This document shows positions 41,833 through 53,910 of a stretch of 64,000 bases of DNA, piece by piece (the first letter of the stretch is position 1; every line of letters starts with the position of its first letter). Made by a program: the position numbers and the translations under genes. Origin of the DNA: Amyloporia xantha (lineage: Eukaryota > Basidiomycota > Agaricomycetes > Polyporales > Adustoporiaceae); assembly GCA_036971615.1 (NCBI GenBank), contig JAYKKR010000026.1:1-64000 (forward strand). Reading direction: 5' to 3'. Below the pieces are notes generated by a model. That model saw only the letters and a program-made list of their open reading frames with translations. It made no database searches and was not told where the DNA came from.

Positions 41833-44800
41833 TCATGAAGCCTGAGGGGTTGTTGTGCCGCTTCCGGAACCATTAGCATTTGCTGCACCGCCTCCATTAC
41901 CCGTATCATTATGCCCTTCTTGATTCTCGGTCGGCTCAACCTGGGGCCCTTTCTCCTGCGCATCGTCCTGTGCTCCTTTTCCTGTAGTCTGCGCCTGGGA
42001 TGCAGCAGATTGCGTAGCCCGGCTTTTCGCAGTAGGCCTCTCGTTCTTGACCTCAGCCTGCGGTTTGTTGTTGCCCTTCGCACCGTCGTCCTGGGGTGCG
42101 CCGGCAGCCAATCGGTAATACGACTCGCCTTTCGAGTCTCGCTCATGTACAAGTGTCAGGCGTTGCATCTCGGTGAGGAAGTTCTCGAGCCGGACATCCT
42201 TCTTGCTTCGCTGTGAATCATGAGGATCAGCCACAGTCGCGTGTATAGAGGGCAGTGGTACTTACCACACGCCGGCCAATATTGTTAAGCCAGCTGATCC
42301 TGTTTAGGAGGAAGTCTACAAAGGTCGAGCATTAGTCAGCGTACCATGATCCCCATGACGGCATATGTTACGCACATGCACAGCCAACTGCCACTGTTAC
42401 ACCGAAGGAGTACCCCCAGATCTTGACCACAGTAACGATGTCAATCCAACTAAAGTTTGGGAAGATGAAATGAGCAAGACGTCACTTATACGGGAACGAT
42501 GGTCGATTGTCAATACGTACCCTGAGTGAACTGCAGGACCAGAGATCCACCCGAACAATGCGAAGATCGTTGCCAGAATGTCCACGCCGAGAATTGCGCC
42601 GAGCAGCTGCCAAGACGGCCATACGAACCCGCCAGAATCGGGGCCTGTTGACATTCGGGTGATCAGGATGACCCAAGACTCCGTGAGGGCAACTTCTAAA
42701 AAGAGAATTTCTTGAACGCTTTCAGAAGACGAGCACGCGTCAGCGCATAGCGAGTTCGATAAAACATAGAATACAGACCTTCCGAAGTTCTGGATGATAC
42801 CACCGTCATGAAGGAATAACGTGCCACGAATGATCCAGGTACCGCCGCACAGGACCATGCCCATTAATGTCGAGATGATCCACACTTTCGGTAGCTGCCA
42901 ATCTACGGGCTTGCGCTCGTATGGGGCATTGTCATATGCGATGGCAATTGTAGCAACACTGTGAGGGACTATAAGCAAATGTCATGTTTTCGGTGAACAC
43001 ACTTACTCAGCAAAGATGGCCAAGAAGACGATCAAGTCGACTCGAATAGTCTCGTTCAGGATCAGCATGGATAGACACTGAGGAGAGCTTGTCAGATCAC
43101 AGAAGTAGGTCATTTAGTGAATGAAACATACAAGGTAAAGCTCGAGGTGAATACAAAGCGCGATACGGTAGACGATGTATGCTTTCATACCTGACGCGGG
43201 AATAGTATCAGACTAGATCAACGGTGGCGAGCAATAGCAAGACACTCACGATGGAAAATCTGACGTGCCACTTTGATGCTGGTAATGATCGTGCTGAGAC
43301 CCTCGTCGAGGAACACCACATCTGCCGCAGTCCGCGCGGCGTCCGAAGCACCTTCGACGGCGATACCACAGTCGGCCTTCTTCAGCGAAGGAGCATCGTC
43401 TAGGTGCAACACTCGCTAAGTATCCCAGCCTCGATCATACTAAATGAGCAATACTTACTAACACCCTACAACGAACGCGGACATCAGTTACCTGATTTAT
43501 GTCGAGGCTAAAGCTGAAATACTCACGTCTCCTGTCATCGCAGTCAAATGCCCACGCTGCTGCAGCATCGACACGACTTGATACTTGTGCTCGGGGTACA
43601 CCTCCGCGAAGCCGTCAGCAGCCTCGATGAAATCGCGCACCTCCGAGCCCGCCATGCCGCCGCCAATGAGGCGCTCCGAATCGTACACATTCGTCCCCAG
43701 CGACAGCTGCTTACACGTCTCAATCGCGATCGCAACTGCGTCTCCTGTAAGCATCTTGATGTGAATCCCTAGGTCTATTGCTTCGCGGATGGTCTGAAAG
43801 AGTGGCCATCAGTCAAATATATGATAAATTAAAAAGTGACGGAGAGCTCTTACCGCTGCCGTGTCGCTGCGGGGAGGGTCGAACATGCAAAGCATACCGA
43901 GGAGTTGCCAAGGCTGATCCTCCTCCTTGACCGCAACACCGAGAGATCGGAAACCCCTCTGCGCAAACTCCTGTGACTGCGCGCGGTACTTCTGCACCGT
44001 GTCCGGATCAAAATCGTGAAGCCTCAGGATCCTGTTCATCACGGAATATAACATCGATCAACTCTGACGAAGAGGGAGGAGCAACGCGGTCTTACGCATT
44101 CGGAGCACCCTTCGCGCACGTATACTTCTTGCCGTCCTTCTCTACTTCGGCGGTAATGCGTTTCGAGACCGGGTCGAACGGCGTGAACTTGCGTGTGACC
44201 CAGCCCTCCCGGAGAATCTCCTGTGCGCCAGGGTAGTCCTTGAGGCCGATAATAGTTACTCGGTCAATGGGATCGAGCGACTTGATATTGTGTGAGGAAG
44301 CGAGGACGCCAGCCTGGGTGACTGCTCTAAGGAACGCAGAAAGCGGAGGGAAAGACAAAATGCTCACCGCCATGAACCAATTGGGGTCGACACCAGGAGC
44401 GATAAACGGCTCATTTAATGAGAGCTTGTTTGCAGTGAGGGTACCTGTCTTGTCCGAGCACAACATGTCCACACCTACACAAATCAACATCAGCGCCATG
44501 CCATAGAGAAGAGATAGGGCCAACGTACCAGCAAGCGATTCGATCGCGGTAAGCTTCTGTACAATTGCCTTGCGCTTCGCCAGATATGCAGCACCGACGG
44601 CCTATCGAAAGACGAACCCGTCAGGGTGAAACCGCAACGCGTGATCGGGAACAAAAGAAAGGCTTACCATCGTGGTGGTCGTCACGCATGGGAGACCAAC
44701 AGGGACACCAATGATCTATACGCCTAACGTCAGCCGTGCTGCGACGCGAAGAAAACGTCCACGATGCTCACCAAGAAAATCAGCGCGTACACGAGCAAGT

Positions 44801-46393
44801 TATTCTGCGCAGGGGTGGCAATGCCTACGTGTCTGATATTCCAAACACGGTCAGGTCAACGCTCGCGACGAAATGGAGGACATGAGGGACACTCACCTGA
44901 AGAACCCGCCAATCCAGACGATGAAGATGAATGCAATGACGATGATCAGGAGCATTGACCCAATCCCACCCAAAACGATCTGGAAATGGCCCTTGTCGTT
45001 CGACGCTACAGGCGCGGAATCAGTTAACTGCCAGAGAATGACACAGCACACGACGCAGCGCGGGAGTACTCACACATGACAAGGGTCGCTGTACGTCCGA
45101 CAAAGCTCTGTTGCGCGCTCGCCACGACTACACCGTACACCTTACCCCGCTTGACCCCACACGTGTAGTACGCGACGTCGCCAACGTACTTGTCTACCGC
45201 AAGCGACTCGCCCGTGATCGCCGACTGGTCGACGGAGAGTACCGATGGCCCACGGTCCATACCCGACGCATTCGAGTTCTGCGACGAGTGCGACCCGCGA
45301 CGCTCGAGGATAGGCTTCGAGCCTGCGCCAGATTTGTCGTTATAATCCGCAATGATCTACGCATATGCAGTCAGCGCAGTGCTCAACGAAGGCAACAAGA
45401 AGCATACCTTCGCGTCCGCAGGAATGGTGCTTCCTTCTTCTAGTACAACCTGCGCAGATACTCATGAGTGCTTAGGCAAAGAGAGGTCGGGAGGAAACGT
45501 ACGATGTCCCCAGGAACGAGGTCCCGCGCTTCGATCTGCTGCTCGCGACCGTCCCGTACAACCGAAGCCCTCATGGCAATACCAGCCTTGAGCTGCGCGA
45601 CGATGTCTCCAGCTTGCCTAACGGTATTCGTCAGCACGTATGACGAAGTGAAGGGGCATGCATACGCACTTCTCCTGGTACCAACCGACACCAGCGTTCA
45701 AAAACAGAATACCGATCTATTGTTGGTGTCAGCGAGACAGACGTAGTCATGACCCAAAGGAATACGCACAATGACACCGAAATCAATCCAGTCACGAAGA
45801 CCCGCGGACAGACAGACGGCGAGTTCCATAACGTACAGAATGGGACCACGGAAGTAGGAAATGAACTTGAGGAACTGATTCTCCTCTTGGCTGCGAGGAG
45901 TCGATGAGAATGGCCGAAAGACGTTGACATTCGTAGCACGTACCTCTGTAGCTCGTTCCAACCGGAGACGGCCCTCCTGCGGTCTATTTCCTGACCGGAG
46001 GAAAGGCCCTTAAGCATGTCTGTGCGGAGCCAGTCTGGGGGAATTTTCTTCTCTTTCTGGTTGCGGGACTTGACCTTCTTCCACGGGGCATACCATGGGC
46101 GGGTGTAATTGTCCTCCTCATCCTCGTCTTCGTCCTGGTCACCGTGTTCAAGCTTGGCAGCCTCGTCGTTAGCAAAGCGGAGGAGGACGTCGTACTCGTC
46201 GCCGTCGTATGCTAAAGGTGGCGTGAGTAGGCGCGCAGGAAGACGGAGGAAGCCAAGACGTACCAGGCTTCTCGTCGACGACGGTTCCGTCTGCGGTTCC
46301 AGCGGAGTTGCGGGCGTCCTGATTTGTGTCTGCGCCTGGGGCAGCCTCCTCGTCTTGAGGGGGAGTCTTTCTTTTGCGATTGAAGAGGCCCAT
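41833..46393 (-). CDS. PMA1: Plasma-membrane H+-transporting P-type ATPase
   Basis: P3A-type proton pump that builds the electrochemical gradient of the fungal plasma membrane. About 20 exons with short introns. N-terminus [20 protein letters not shown], a cytosolic acidic extension. Then [20 protein letters not shown] (membrane segment 1), actuator motif [16 protein letters not shown], and phosphorylation site [17 protein letters not shown]. The nucleotide domain includes KGAPNA and FDPPRSDT, followed by [14 protein letters not shown] and the hinge [17 protein letters not shown]-terminal membrane helices include [20 protein letters not shown]. The tail of about 130 residues begins [20 protein letters not shown] and becomes Gln/Asn/Gly-rich, replacing the usual autoinhibitory domain. 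GVN of the hinge is encoded by a 7-nt micro-exon (43459-43465). The frame appears intact. Confidence 0.93.
43459..43465 (-). other. 7-nt micro-exon of the H+-ATPase
   Basis: GGTGTTA lies between intron 43466-43526 (GTGAGT...TTGTAG) and intron 43400-43458 (GTAAGT...ACCTAG). It supplies GGT, GTT and the first base of AAC, completing the invariant TGDGVNDAP hinge. Without it the frame and the motif are lost. Confidence 0.9.
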
Positions 46394-48816
46394 GGCGAAG
46401 ATGGGGAGTGGGACACACGCAAGGGAGTAGTAGACAGCGAGAGGGGTTGGCGTGAGGGAATGTATTTATGTTCTGTTAGCACAGACGGCGGCTGAGGACG
46501 GCATGGAGCACAGAGGCTGCCGAGGGCTGGCTAGTTGGAATTGGTAGGTCTCCACTCGAATGACATACCTCTGCGTCATCCGCAAAGTCTGATGTGCTTT
46601 TGCGGTTTCTGGCCATGCAGTCTGTCCCTCGTACAAGGCGGAGGCAAATTCGCAGCCCATAGTCTTGCCCGAGTCGGTTCAGCCATGTTGAGGCCTAAGA
46701 TGCAAGTGGACGATCGAGTCCTCAGGTAGCCTCAGGTCTCCTTCAAGTCGATGACAGTCGCGTCGCACTCACGTGACTGTACGCTCGACGTCATGCATGG
46801 CAAGCGCTGGCTGTGACCACGGGCCCATCTCGTTCGACGAGTCGACTGCGCACGGCCGATCGCGTTCTCCACGCGCGCAATTCCGTCCGACGCATGGAAC
46901 CTTCTCCCTAGGAATTCACCAGAATATATCCATATGTCCTGTCGGTGCTCAATGCTGCGCTCGGACTCTCGCCTCAGGCCTCAACCGTTCTCCGTCTCTC
47001 CTCGGTCAAATTCGGCCTTCTCTTCTTTTTTCTGGTGCTTCCTGCATCCTCGCGAACGACGACGTCGTGGGGTGGGGGTGAAAACAAGAAATTAAGTACT
47101 CCATCTCAGGTGCATCACCTATGTTGCACCGGGTAGCCGGGAGCCCCAAGGTGAGCACTGCGGTAGAATTTCATTCTTTGACAGGCGCAGACACTGACTT
47201 TCGAATCTCATCCGTGAAAGGCGAGCTGATCTGCGAGACTTACGTGAGGGTTACTAGGTATCACAGGCTAGTGTTTCTCGTCACATTCGGTCCTCTCACA
47301 TCTTTGTCCAAATCTCTGTGTTTATTGTGTTTATTGATGTCGACTAGCGTACAGCTCATATATTCAATCCTGACAACGTGTGATGACGGTAACCAGTGTA
47401 ACTTGTTGAATTCCGCTCACCGGTCTTCCCCGAAAATGACTCGAGGGGTCTGATATGGCATCTATTTTCCGCATAGCTATCCGTCGACAACATCTGGGCT
47501 AGGGCCATGTCCGTAAGCCAAGTCCCATGCGGCAGCTCCGATTGTACTCAGTACCGGAGGCGGAAATGGGCTATGTGTATATACGCGTGTGCATGCTGAC
47601 AATTCGTCGTACGGCCTTGGTACGGCCGTGGGATTTGTCTGTCTCACACTTGATTTCAGCGTTAAAGACAGCATGCAGCGTGTCCTGCATCGATCGTAAT
47701 GAAATCACACACCCAGGCTTCCCCCTTCGCTCTCTTACCGTCACACGCACTGGTCCCTTCATCGGGAACCAACTCAATCTCAAACTCCCTTAGTAAATCT
47801 CAATAAATACTCGAGCAAGCTCAGGAGCTTCGTCAGATGTGAATCCAAGAGATAACGAGGCCTCTCAGACCTGTGGCCATTGTTCGTATTCGGATTCATC
47901 TTGCAGTGGTCGAGACAGACACAAAGCAGCTCGACTATTATCATTAATATAAGATGTTTGAGGAAGGTTGGGTGGGACGGCGCGGCGGTCGAGATGAAAG
48001 GGAGAAAGCGCTCAGAGATGCTGGGAGCCTTCAGCGCCGGCACATTTTCATCGTCTGTAGCCAGACAGGTTCCTTTTTTGCCGATAGTCACAATTCGCTT
48101 GTTTTGCGGATATTCAAAAATGCTAGTGAGTCATCTATGTTCAAAAGTAATACCCTCCACGACGACGGGTCCTTTTTGTTAAGGCAAATCTAGCCTGAGG
48201 ATCCTTTCAATTGGTATGGCGACAGTAAGGTTCCAACTTCGTTTGTCACGATTAGTATAAGTTCTTAGAGGATTCCGTCTTCTGATAAGAACTGGTCCAA
48301 TCGTGCCGAGTCCCTGCTCTGAACACAATATTGAGACCGATTATTGTGGGTCCTTGTGTCTCAAGCGCTAATGCAGCGCGTCGCCAAGCTCATTACGTAA
48401 TTGCGCCAAATTGCTGTATCATTGTGAGGAAAAGACAACACAAAATTTACGTGGAAGACAGCCGTTAGAAGAAAGAACAGATATCGGAACACGGTGATAC
48501 GACATATACCCCCGCCAATGCACTACTTAAATTATGTAGAGACTTGTCGAGGCCGACAACAGTAAACACACGAGAATAGTTAGAGATCTCGCGACCACCT
48601 AGGAGATGCCAAAGCTAAAAAGTAAAAACCGATCCAGTAAGAATCATTGGACACTACACTCATGGCCCGTGTAAAGGGCTAGTTCTGTCCCGAGGGCGTA
48701 CGGCCGTCTCAATAGACGAATGCACAATCTGCCTCTGACACTGATGATACCAGAGACGGATCCGATCCGGTTACATCCCTCTAGTTGTCGATCACCAGTT
48801 CTACCTACTTGTGGTT
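46394..48816. other. Long upstream region of the H+-ATPase, no gene seen
   Basis: 2.4 kb between the divergent start of the ATPase and the 3' end of the BTB gene. Short open frames (for example minus 47780-48091) have no recognisable features. A long regulatory region is usual for this highly expressed gene. Confidence 0.5.
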
Positions 48817-49839
48817 TTAGTAAGTCTTCACTCCCGTATAGAGACCAACACTTGCCTCAGAGATTATCCTGTCAACTTCCTTCTCGTAGGCACCTGCGAA
48901 TCGTAACAAGTCGGTGAAGATGGATTTACGACACTGCACACACTCGTTCGCCGCCTGGATTACAGGACCCAACATTGTAGGATCAGAGACGATGGATCCG
49001 TATGGCCGTGACTTTAGCGCGACCTCCGTCCGATTCAAGTACTCGTCCAAATAGGCCCTTGGACGAATCTTCAAGATGAAGGATGGGTCCATGCTTCGAA
49101 ATACAGGCCTGGTGGCTGGTAGGCCCGGAATAGTCCCTGCTGCGCACTTTTCGCATTGGAAAAATGTGCAGTCAGAGTAGGCCCGGAGCCATTCAGACCG
49201 TGCCAACGACTCCGAGTCAGCGACCCCGCTGGCAACCTCGCCACACTTCTGGTGATACAACAAGAGCCTATGATAGGCCCGGGCTGTGATACGTGTAAAC
49301 TCCTCGAGCTCTGGTCCACCTAAAGGCTTTCGCAGGCTGTAACGAGCGGCGGTTCTGGCAAGCTTTGCGAAGCCAAAACCGCATGCGAGGGCATAAATTC
49401 GGAGAGGCTCTTTTTCGGTGAGGCCGGAGCGGAGTAAAGTATTCCTGATACGTCGGCTTACGTTCTCCATCAGATATTTGCGGGCAGCCTCCAAGAGAGG
49501 CCAATACTCGGTGATATCGTCTACCACCGGTGGGATGACAGGATAGCAGAGTCGAAGTAACAGGTCCCAAGTCTGACTTTTCTCTGCAACATCAACGGTG
49601 GGGATATCGGCCGTGGTGTCTAGACCCATCACCCGCGCTCTCGATCCCTGCGGCAGAGAGAGCATGTCATAGAAGAAAGGCGAGGCCTTGACTAGGATGA
49701 GCTTGTGAACATAAAAATCGAATTTGTCGGGAGTACGGATGATAAGGTCGCTGTCGTCATCGGAATTGTCAAATGGTGCAGATGCCCGACTGTTGGTCGA
49801 CTGCGACTCAGGTGTGAAAGTGAACGAGTAGCGCGTCAT
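48817..49839 (-). CDS. BTB/POZ domain protein, 340 aa, intronless
   Basis: Single-exon gene of the large Agaricomycete BTB family. The BTB domain lies at about residues 25-135: DSDLIIRTPDKFDFYVHKLI, LVKASPFFYDML, then LLLRLCYPVIPP and WPLLEAARKYLM. The C-terminal half is of the family's unknown type, with a CxxC...CxxC pair (FFQCEKCAAG, ECVQCRKS) that may bind a metal. BTB domains mediate dimerisation and can bind cullin-3; the target is unknown. The start at 49839 (MTRYSFTFTPESQS) is the first ATG. Confidence 0.88.
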   Translation of the reverse strand: MTRYSFTFTPESQSTNSRASAPFDNSDDDSDLIIRTPDKFDFYVHKLILVKASPFFYDMLSLPQGSRARVMGLDTTADIPTVDVAEKSQTWDLLLRLCYPVIPPVVDDITEYWPLLEAARKYLMENVSRRIRNTLLRSGLTEKEPLRIYALACGFGFAKLARTAARYSLRKPLGGPELEEFTRITARAYHRLLLYHQKCGEVASGVADSESLARSEWLRAYSDCTFFQCEKCAAGTIPGLPATRPVFRSMDPSFILKIRPRAYLDEYLNRTEVALKSRPYGSIVSDPTMLGPVIQAANECVQCRKSIFTDLLRFAGAYEKEVDRIISEASVGLYTGVKTY

Positions 49840-51960
49840 CTTTGAGCGCGAGGATGGGGAGCGCGAAGGACGAGACGCAAACTGCGTTCAAACGATGCGG
49901 TGTAGAATACATATACCTGCTTTGTGAAGGTTTGATTATCGACGATGCCGGACCACTATCTGACGCCATGGGGCATGCTCCAGATAAGAGTGTTATGCTA
50001 GGAAAGAGTCTCTGCCATGATGGGTTCCTGCCATGATGGATTCCCAGGGACTGTGAATAAGCCGCAGTGGACGCCTTTAAAGAGGCAACTCACCTAAACA
50101 CTACAAACACGCAGTCATTCTTCATGTGCTCAGCCGATATTGGCAGGAACTCTAAATCCGCATTCAACGGTCCTCGTGATACTACGTAGGAATTCTAAGT
50201 CGACGTAGTCTCGTAGTAATCTAGGTCAATAGGTAGTTCAAAAGTCAATGCCCGCCGCAAATTAGGTGTTGAAAGGCCAGAAAAACCTGTGCTGTGCCCA
50301 CCTACTGAACGGATATCCTAGAATGTCTGGTAGACGTCTGGTAAGTTACAGAACCGGGAGGTCGGCCAGGGTCGCACTGCAGGCTACATGCAGGCCTCAC
50401 CTGTTGATCGTAGCGGCGGCAAGCGCCAATCCCCGACTCTGTGGTGCACAAACTGAGATAGATAGACGATATATGAGTTACAACACAAGCTACTACTATT
50501 ACAGAGATCGAGCGCGAAGGAAGAATCAGTAAGATATAGGTATTGAATTGATCCAGTAAAATATATCTTTTTCAATCTTTGCATTACCTGGAGTACTGGA
50601 TCTCGAGTCGTTGGATTGTGATGCACTGCCGACGCCAGGGTGAGAGTCGTCAAAAATCGGCTCACGGAGAGATTTGTATGAGAGCGCCTGTTCGAGGATG
50701 ATGACGGCCTGAATGTTCATTGATACAGTGTCTTGAGGGTTGTCAGGGGATAGGCCGTTGTAACAGGGTACGGTGTGTAGAAAGCAAGTTCATGTCAGTT
50801 AAAATATGATCTTACTAGACAAAAATCGCAATACAAGAAGCTCACTGCAGCCCAGGTCGAATAAAGACAGCGCCAACGTTACGAGGGACAAGAACGTCGT
50901 CAGTGTATTGGTGGTTTGTATGGGCACAAGACAGGAGCACGAGGGAACAGTAGGATCAAAATCGGAAACGCTATTTGACAGATGTCTCTCACGTCACAGC
51001 TGAACTCGCGGATGGTGGGTCGTCCCAAATGACCTGTCATTTGGTTATCAATGGATGTACGGTGAGTGTGCTTATGTAAGGGCTCCACCCTCGTTGGAAC
51101 CGAAACGTTTAAGCGGTCACGTTCTTGTTTGTTTCCAGGTGATGTTTCTCACTTTGACTTTGCACTTTTGCTCCTAGGAGTCCACGCATTCAAAGCGGGC
51201 CTACTTATTCTGTTGTCCATGTCTGTGCCAATTTTTGAATAGGTTTTGTAAGCTGTTGGAAGCGGTAAACGTATCTTTTGACTGCGTCATGTGGTATATG
51301 GAAACCACTCACGTGTATTTCACGTGAACGGTGCTCGCATTCGGTTGCCACGTGGTGCTATATGATTTTATCTCAAGTAGGAACTTCATCCTCGTCAGAG
51401 TCGTCACTTTGCTGCAGCCAGTGCTTGACTTAGTGTCGGTATCAGTGCTGTTCTGTGGGCCGGGTCGTACTCACATGCGCCGCTGGACCCGCTCGCGTCG
51501 TCCTCGCGGCCGCGGGAGCTGTTCACGATCGCGTCGGAGGCTCCAGACGGTTCTCAACGAGGAGCAGGATGTAAGGGTGAACAACAGTAGCATCTTTACC
51601 CTTTGATAATAGGTAGAAGCTTGACTGCCCAAAAGCGAATTGCAATCCTGGCTCTATAAAACTAGACGCAGCAATGAACCTTTCTCCCTGTCTAATTCAC
51701 GCTACGTCTAATTACATTGACTTATGAGCTGATGGTATTGCGACGTGATGGGTACTAAGATGAAGGTCCGGCAACCGTGAAGGGCACAGTCTAAGGTCAT
51801 TTGGATTCGGGCGTGCGGAGCATCGCCGTCGGAGTCGGGGATCGGGATCACATGATCCCGACGCGTCGGGCGTCCTGCGTAAACTCGTTCCTGCGCTCAT
51901 CTGCCCTTCGGGTGTGCCACCCCTCCTCAGGACCTCAGCCAATTGTCAGTCTACATCTCT
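49840..51960. other. Intergenic, no gene seen
   Basis: About 2.1 kb. Several short open frames (50266-50720, 51331-51606) lack protein-like features or ATG starts. No repeats of the left block. Confidence 0.5.
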
Positions 51961-53541
51961 ATGTCTCAAACCTGTGTCCCTGTGGGTCTTCCTACATCTG
52001 GCTTATGTACCCGACCAGATTAATCATATTCTCATAGCACCACGACTATGCGGCCAACGTGCTGACCGCACTGCTGTGCACAGGCCTCGCCATTTCCTAT
52101 CTGCCACAGGTGCGTCCTCACTCCTTGATTGTACACTAGCTACGTTGCGTTGTCTACATTTGTATATGCGGTACTTATGCGCTGGGACTGATATCGTGGA
52201 ATTGACAGCACCTACGGATCATCAAAGCAGGTTCGTCTGAGGGATTCAGCCCATGGTTCCTCCTCTTAGGGAGCACATCATCTGCGTCTGGAATGCTTAA
52301 TATGTAAGTAGATGAATAACTAGGCAGAAACACGTGCAAAGCTGATCATCGTGCAGAATCGTAATGCAATGGGAAATCATAAAGTGCTGTCGAGTTCTCG
52401 TAAGTCACTTATTTCTGCTCAGATCGACAGAATACACGTCTTTATCATAATTACAACTGTCGTGCTAAAATATTTCTTGCCTCTCAGAGCGCCGGCAGTT
52501 GCATAGAGTCCACAGCGGGTGTATTTCAGCTTTTCCTGCAGTGGCTGTTTTTCACCATGATGTCAGTTCAGAGTAATCTAGTCTTCCGTGCGGCTCTGTA
52601 GTTTGATTGCTCACGTTGACTAGATTGGTGCTGTATATGATATACTATCCTCCGCATCTCAAGTACACAGAGGTGGATGTCAACATGCACGATGGCCGCC
52701 CGTCTCAGCATGTCAGAACCTCTGTCAAGAGCGACAACTGGAGGCTCTCAGTCATACTATCTTGGGTGGTATTCATCCACATGTACGTGATCTCACCTTT
52801 CCGACTTGCTCGAATGACAATTCATGCATTAGCTAAACAGAGCCTTCATAACTTTCGTCACGTTTCTTCTCCTGTCGACCAAGCCGTCACCGGATTCATC
52901 AAACCGCTCAATGCAGATCTCCATTTGGGCTACATTCCTCGGTGTCGCTTCTGCTGCACTCGCCGCAATGCAGTACGCACCGCAGATCATGCACACATAC
53001 CGGCTGAAACTTGTTGGTGCGCTCAGCATCCCAATGATGCTGATGCAAAGTCCGGGTGCAGTCTTCATGGTCCTTAGCATCGCTCTCAGGTATGTTGGAT
53101 CTATTTTCTTGTGTGCCGAGCTCATTCGAACACGACAGACCAGGAACTAACTGGACAAGTACGTTTCGGCTATTCAGAGTACATTTTCTTATCTGACATG
53201 TCCTGTCAGCATGGTTGCCCTACGCAGTTGCAGGCATAATGCAAGGCTCGCTCCTCACCATGTGCCTATTTTGGCGTGTACGACAACGTCGTCTCGGGAT
53301 TGACGATTTCGGCAACCTCATCGAGCCATCATCGGCCTTGGGCGACGGTGAAGGCTCCCCTGTGTCTGTAGTTCAAGGCCCAGATGACGGCGTGCCGGTG
53401 GGCGCTGCTGTTGAAGCTGCAGTGGAGACCGACGTGAGGGGCGAGGGAGACGCGGATGAAGTAACGCCACTGTTAGCGAAGCAGAACAGCGAGGAGAGAC
53501 GCAGTAATACTCGTAGGTGGCTTGGCTGGCTGAAGCGGTGA
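51961..53541 (+). CDS. PQ-loop repeat transporter
   Basis: Seven-helix PQ-loop (SWEET/cystinosin-like) membrane protein, probably of the vacuole or endomembranes; the substrate may be a cationic amino acid or cystine. Exon 1 is only 21 nt (MSQTCVP, 51961-51981), intron 51982-52037, exon 2 52038-52109 giving HHDYAANVLTALLCTGLAIS then YLPQ. The first PQ motif YLPQ-HLRIIKAGSSEGFSPW spans an intron. A second, MQYAPQIMHTYRLKLVGALS, starts near 52970. Helices between include LVLYMIYYPPHLKY and WVVFIHM. The tail is acidic and ends ADEVTPLLAKQN, carrying an acidic dileucine-type sorting signal typical of vacuolar targeting. The frame is intact to TGA 53539-53541. Confidence 0.85.
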
Positions 53542-53910
53542 CGAGGCTGGAGCTTGCAATGTCGGATTTCCTGGCTACGACTCTACAAGTACGATCGACC
53601 GCCGACCAGTAATCCTTTTGTGGATTACAGCCTATACCATATCCTCCCTTTTCATTTGGTCGTGGAATATACATTGCGATGCATGTTATCTTCTCAAAGA
53701 GAAGTAGTTTATTTAGGTCAACTTTTGAATACTTGAATACGTAGTGGCTGTAGTCGCTATGACAAAGTCACCGGACTTGAACGCGTCGAATACTGATCGC
53801 CGGTTTGGGGTAGTGAACCTCTCGCAAGTCGCTGCCTTCATCCCGCTCGGTCGTCCTACCACTTGAATTGTGGACCATCAAAGCCACACTCAAACGCACT
53901 GCCATTCCCA

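Noticed and set aside
47780..48091. Minus open frame with a hydrophobic centre
   Set aside because: No homologous pattern, no supporting introns, and a long non-coding region upstream of the H+-ATPase is expected.
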